DNA from: MW101C3 sp943367595
Lineage (GTDB): Bacteria > Cyanobacteriota > Cyanobacteriia > PCC-6307 > Cyanobiaceae
Length of the DNA stretch: 36,026 nt
NCBI GenBank assembly: GCA_943367595.1
Contig: CALRJS020000036.1
Span: forward strand, 1-36,026
Direction: 5' to 3'
Made by a program: the position numbers and the translations under genes. Positions within the stretch are counted from its first letter, which is position 1, and every line of letters starts with the position of its first letter. Positions 32,737-36,026 of the stretch are shown piece by piece. The notes below the pieces were generated by a model, which worked only from the letters and a program-made list of their open reading frames with translations, made no database searches and was not told the DNA's origin.

Positions 32737-33261
32737 TCAGAACATCCCGGGTGCCTCTGATTTCAGCTGATTCACCCACTGCACAAGGCGTTCATCGGTG
32801 AGATCGGGTTCACTGTCTTCATCGAGAGGCAGCCCGCAGAAGAGCCCGTTCACCACACTTTTTGATTCTGAAAAATTGTAGCTATCGGGTGATACCTTGC
32901 CGACCATTCTGGCACCAGACTGGATGAAAGCCGTCTAGAGCTCTTCCATGGCATCGCAGAAGTAATCGGAGTAGGAGGAAGAGTCTCCCAGGCCCACGAT
33001 GGCCACGGTTCGACCGGTCATCTGCAGATCAGGGATGCCTTCCACGTGGCTGTCCCAGGCGGTGCCTGAGCGCATCGAATCTGCTCCGGTGTTCCAGGTG
33101 GGCACGCAACAGATCAGGTCGCCCGAAGCTTCCAACTCCTCGGTGGTGTCGAGATCACCCACATCCTGCACGCTTGCAGAGGGTCCGATCAGCTCAGCGA
33201 GGCGGGTGGCAACGTCCTCCGTTTTTCCGGTGGTGGTGGCAAACAAGATGCGAACGGGCAT
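32737..33261 (-). pseudogene. isiB: Flavodoxin with in-frame amber codon
   Basis: A long-chain flavodoxin, the FMN protein that replaces ferredoxin under iron limitation. The N-terminal part has the phosphate loop ATTTGKTEDVATRL (about 8-21), the flavin-stacking Trp in PTWNTGADS, and GLGDSSSYSDYFCDAMEEL. Codon 109 is TAG (32935-32937). Beyond it the same frame continues at once with TAFIQSGARMVGK, SYNFSESKSVVNGLFCGLPL and LDEDSEPDLTDERLVQWVNQL to a stop at 32737. Read through, the protein would be 174 residues, the normal long-chain length, with family sequence on both sides. Most flavodoxins have Tyr at this position (EELYxAF), so one base change from TAC or TAT explains the stop. The choice between pseudogene, readthrough and base-call error is open. 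Confidence 0.9.
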
Positions 33262-33418
33262 TGTGATGAATCAGAACCTTGATGGTCTAATCACCAGCAG
33301 TCCTTGTGGAGCTTTGTGGAACGACATCGACAGGTGACATTGCCGACATCAGCTCGGCATCAATGGATTCAGGCGATCAAGTCATCACAGTTACGTTGAT
33401 CCTGTTGCCTTGTATTTC

Positions 33419-33727
33419 ATGCCCAGCACTCTCAGTTTCACCGCCATCTCCTCCTGGCCCTCCTGTGCGTTTACCTCCCATCACAGCAGCACGCCAGCCG
33501 TCCATGGACTGGCTCTGCTGGGTAAGATCCGCCAGCATCAGCCCATCCAGAAGCTCAGCCTGGATCATCCGGGGCTTACCCAAGAGCAGCTTTCCCTGGT
33601 GCAGGGCATCCAGGCGCAGGAACAGACATTGGCTCAGCTTTATCAGGAGTTGCAGGCGATTGAGGTGCTCAAGGCTGAGCTTGAACGGGAGCTGATTGAA
33701 TCTCTCAGCAGGACATCACCACTCTGA
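33419..33727 (+). CDS. Hypothetical small coiled-coil protein
   Basis: A 102-residue frame between isiA and isiB, on the opposite strand. The first ~30 residues are unremarkable. From about residue 33 it reads as helical and heptad-like: LLGKIRQHQPIQKLSLDHPG, LTQEQLSLVQGIQAQEQTLAQ, LYQELQAIEVLKAELERELI. No family is recognised. The regular amphipathic pattern suggests real coding sequence, but the start is uncertain (33410 and 33419 are both ATG in frame) and no strong ribosome-binding site is seen. Confidence 0.4.
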   Translation: MPSTLSFTAISSWPSCAFTSHHSSTPAVHGLALLGKIRQHQPIQKLSLDHPGLTQEQLSLVQGIQAQEQTLAQLYQELQAIEVLKAELERELIESLSRTSPL

Positions 33728-33779
33728 ATCTCTGTTTGCAGTTGCATTCAGCAGAAAGCCCTGGCCTTCCGGCCAGGGC

Positions 33780-34140
33780 ACAGTTGTGAGTCTCACAGTC
33801 ATGGTTTTGCCAGTTGTGAATCTCTTGGTTGGGATTCATGCAGCCGTGGGTTTCACAGTGATGAATCCCTTGGTTTTGGCTCACCCAGCGCTGGCTCACT
33901 GAGTGGTGGCTCATTCAGTGGTGGATCACTCAGTGGTGGTTCACTAAGTACTTGTTCAATCGGTGGTGGATCACTGAGATGGGCTTCCGACTGTTGTTCA
34001 CTCCTTGGATGTCGTTCACGCCGTTGTGGTTCTGATCGGTGTGACTCCCTGGTATCTGGTTCATGGAGTGGCGTTTCCACAGGGTCGTTTGACTAGGGAG
34101 TTTCACCAGGGAGTTTCACCAGTGGAGTTCACCCGGCGCT
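33780..34140. repeat. Second array of degenerate 15-bp repeats
   Basis: The stretch upstream of the isiA stop codon is again made of 15-bp units. A clean block covers 33903-33962: GTGGTGGCTCATTCA, GTGGTGGATCACTCA, GTGGTGGTTCACTAA and a more diverged fourth. Near 34095-34135 the form is GGGAGTTTCACCA repeated. The minus strand reads as a five-residue repeat (SDPPL-NEPPL-SEPAL), but this follows from the period. The array fills the space between the small gene ending at 33727 and isiA. Nothing else is seen in it. Confidence 0.85.
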
Positions 34141-34146
34141 TTAGTT

Positions 34147-35172
34147 TCAGGCAGCCCCCATCATTTCAAGCGCCTTGCCCACCCGGCGGAAATCAAAGCC
34201 GAGAGCCCGCAGAGCGTGCCAGAGATGGCCCTGCAGGAAGAAGAAGGCCAGAAAGAAGTGGGCATTCGCCAGCCAGGCACGAGCGGTGTGAACTCCCAAC
34301 GGCAGATCCACACTGTCGGCGAAGTAGGGAGAGAAGGAGAACTTCATCGTGAGTGCAGGGCCGAAGAATTCGACCGGATACACCGTGGTGTTCGAAGCAC
34401 ACCAGAGGCTGGCCACAAATCCCATCAAGGCCACCGAACCAATCGAGTAAGAAAGAATCGATTCGGCCGACTGGAGAACCAGCTTGCGGGCGAAGGGCAA
34501 CGGTGGCACCAGAATGTGCCATACCCCGCCCAGGGTGAGCATGAAGGCGATCACCACATGGCCACCGATCACATCTTCCAGGCTGGAGATCGAGAGGAAG
34601 CTGGTCTGATAGCTCCAGATTGTGGCCAGATCCACGTGGGGTTGCACGGTTCGCACAGCTTGAAGGGCAGGGTCGTAGATACCTACCCGTTTGGCCAGTT
34701 CAACAAAGGCAATGGCTCCCAGGCCCAGGAAGATCAGGTGATGGCCCAGGATCACCCCCAGCTTGGCAGGGTCTTCCCAGCTGAAGTTGAAGCGCTTGGC
34801 TCCGCCCTGTGTGGTGCCAAGGTCGGTGGGGGCACGGAAGAGGTGCCACATCCCCCCGGCGGCCAGCACGGCGGCGCTCACCAGGTGGAACGCGGCGATG
34901 GCGATGATCGGCTCCGCATGGGCGATCACACCACCTTCCCCAACCCCAAGACCAAGGCGCGCCAGGTTTGGCAAAAGAATCAGGCCCTGCTCACCCATCG
35001 GCTGGGCAGGGTTGTAACGGCTGAGCTCGTAGATGGTGAACGAGCCTGCCCAGAACATGATCAAGCCGGCATGAGCAGCATGCGCTGAAATGAATGTGCC
35101 GGCTTCATTGGTCACCAGTGAATTGCCTGCCCACCAGTCATAGTTGACCTTTGGGTTCCCATACGATTGCAT
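34147..35172 (-). CDS. isiA: Iron-stress chlorophyll-binding protein IsiA (CP43')
   Basis: A 341-residue chlorophyll a-binding antenna protein of the CP43/Pcb family with six membrane helices. It forms rings around photosystem I and protects cells under iron limitation. It begins MQSYGNPKVNYDWWAGNS, as IsiA proteins do. It has the paired-histidine helices AHAAHAGLIMFWAGSF and ILGHHLIFLGLGAIAF, then GHVVIAFMLTLGGVWHIL, and a last helix with NAHFFLAFFFLQGHLWHALRALG. The large lumenal loop of true CP43 is absent and the length matches IsiA. The ATG at 35172 is chosen over 35196 for this start. Flavodoxin lies downstream, but ~885 bp with repeats separates them instead of the usual close isiAB spacing. 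The gap 35173-35443 shows no gene and no clear Fur box. Confidence 0.93.
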   Translation of the reverse strand: MQSYGNPKVNYDWWAGNSLVTNEAGTFISAHAAHAGLIMFWAGSFTIYELSRYNPAQPMGEQGLILLPNLARLGLGVGEGGVIAHAEPIIAIAAFHLVSAAVLAAGGMWHLFRAPTDLGTTQGGAKRFNFSWEDPAKLGVILGHHLIFLGLGAIAFVELAKRVGIYDPALQAVRTVQPHVDLATIWSYQTSFLSISSLEDVIGGHVVIAFMLTLGGVWHILVPPLPFARKLVLQSAESILSYSIGSVALMGFVASLWCASNTTVYPVEFFGPALTMKFSFSPYFADSVDLPLGVHTARAWLANAHFFLAFFFLQGHLWHALRALGFDFRRVGKALEMMGAA

Positions 35173-35443
35173 CGAGCTTGCGCGAGGCAGCGTCAATGTA
35201 AGTCGAGGCTCCAGTGATTAATGCGTATGAAATGACTATCTGGCAGGTGATTGCGTACGAGAATCTGTATCAATGAAGCGTTTGTGCCGTGCCTTTGCAG
35301 ACAATGACCAAGGCCATGCGCCTGGTTGGAGTTGCCGGGGTAGTGGCTGGAAGTGGCTGAAACCTCACCAGAACGGCTTTCTTCAGGAACTGCCCACTGG
35401 TCACACCGCCCCAGAAGCCACGCACCACCGGCAGTGGCGACCC

Positions 35444-35884
35444 TCAGGCGGCGCCACCACCACCGCCACCCCGATAGCGGCTGGCCGCACGCTTCACGCT
35501 GGCGAGAGCGGTGCCATCCAGGAACTGCTGGTCCAGGAGCAACAGGGCGGCGGAGTTGTCCCCTGCCAGGCGCAGACGCTGCAGCACGAAGCGGGCTTCT
35601 GCCTCTTCCTGGATCTGTTCTTCGACAAACCAATCCAACATGGCGGATGCGCTCCGCTCCCCATCCGCCTCCGCCAAGGTGTACAGGCGGTTGATGGAGG
35701 CTGTAACGGCTTTCTCCATCACCAGCACCTGATCGAACAGCGCCTGGGTGGATTCCCAGGAGCGTTGCGGCGACTGAATGGTGGGCAGAATGACCTGTTC
35801 GTCACAGTCGAGCAGATAATCGATCATGCGGGAGGCATGACCTCGCTCTTCATTGCTTTTGTTGAGCATGTATTCGGAGACCTG
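35444..35884 (-). pseudogene. Ferritin, N-terminally truncated
   Basis: The frame encodes the C-terminal ~147 residues of a ferritin. It opens QVSEYMLNKSNEERGHASRMIDYLLDC (helix B with the ExxH iron site) and continues with helix C (FDQVLVMEKAVTASINRLYTLAEA) and helix D (MLDWFVEEQIQEEAEARFVLQRLRLAG). The end is a glycine-rich GGGGGGAA tail. Helix A and the first part of helix B, which supply the other ferroxidase ligands, are missing. In frame upstream is a TAG (35894-35896), and a transposase tail begins at 35886. An internal ATG (35869) could give a 141-residue product, unlikely to store iron. Ferritin next to isiA fits an iron-response cluster that has been damaged. Confidence 0.82.
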
Positions 35885-35885
35885 A

Positions 35886-36026
35886 TTAGGTAGCTAGCTC
35901 CGCACTCCTCAAGATGCGTTCCGGCCGAGCGTCGCAGCTGCAGATGGCATGAACCACTCGCTCAGTCATTGTTGCCAAGTTGAAGCGGCGGTTGAAGCGG
36001 TAATTGAAGGCACCCAGGTAGCGATC
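35886..36026 (-). mobile_element. IS1595-like transposase, C-terminal end (partial)
   Basis: The last 46 codons of a leftward gene that continues past the window edge. They read DRYLGAFNYRFNRRFNLATM and, after further residues, PERILRSAELAT and stop. The FxYRFNRRF motif followed by a PxRxLxxAE ending is what I know from IS1595/ISXO2-like DDE transposases. The stop codon (35886-35888) lies only one or two bases from the start of ferritin-like sequence. So no normal left terminal inverted repeat of the element fits between them, suggesting that the end was lost or that the repeat overlaps the coding end. Confidence 0.75.

Noticed and set aside
33853..34080. A minus-strand frame with SDPPL/NEPPL repeats.
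   Set aside because: Same reason: translation of a 15-bp repeat array, with no independent coding evidence.
35173..35443. A Fur box upstream of isiA.
   Set aside because: Several AT-rich fragments were examined but none gave a convincing 7-1-7 palindrome.
35273..35893. A 206-codon plus-strand frame opposite the ferritin remnant.
   Set aside because: It is antisense to a clearly recognisable ferritin sequence.

Overview
The window most likely comes from a high-GC picocyanobacterium of the Cyanobium/Synechococcus type. The clearest markers are an IsiA/CP43'-like chlorophyll protein next to a flavodoxin gene, a FutA/FutB ferric iron transporter, a cyanobacterial SLH-OprB porin, a group 2 sigma factor and a B12-riboswitch-controlled hupE. 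Most genes are strongly GC-rich. The hsdS gene and the last 5 kb are visibly poorer in GC.

Layout. (1) 1-6700: the 5' part of an RpoD-like sigma factor, a DUF2214 membrane protein, a secreted HExxHxxGxxH protease, hisIE, and a tightly overlapping four-gene operon (PTPS/QueD-like protein, PF03773 permease, TIGR03943 partner, secreted propeller-like protein). (2) 6700-12620: a zinc block with znuB, znuC and znuA transcribed leftward, zur transcribed rightward, a small acidic lipoprotein, and an SLH-OprB porin. Zur-box-like palindromes lie upstream of znuA and of the porin. (3) 12660-23080: a leftward defence island built on a type I restriction-modification operon (hsdM, hsdS, hsdR). It also contains a DUF262/DUF1524 gene, an MNT/HEPN pair, and an oppositely oriented MazE/MazF-type pair sitting between hsdM and hsdS. 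(4) 23180-27310: cbpM and cbpA, a COG0523 (CobW-like) GTPase with a roughly 100-residue His-rich insert, a cobalamin riboswitch with hupE, and a 47-residue membrane protein. (5) 27640-31450: futA and futB, then a convergent phytase-esterase-like gene. (6) 31600-36026: an iron-stress region with isiB, isiA and a ferritin gene, interspersed with long stretches of degenerate 15-bp repeats and ending in a transposase fragment.

The genes share a trace-metal theme: zinc uptake under Zur, iron uptake by Fut, iron-starvation proteins IsiA and IsiB, iron storage, and probable cobalt uptake under B12 control. The two accessory regions show decay and rearrangement. In the defence island hsdS is frameshifted, the HEPN protein is shortened, and the MazEF-type cassette is flanked by two diverged 125-bp copies of the hsdM 3' end. 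In the iron-stress region flavodoxin has an in-frame amber codon and ferritin has lost its N-terminal part at a junction with an IS1595-like transposase. All assignments come from reading the sequence and recalling protein families. No database search was run.
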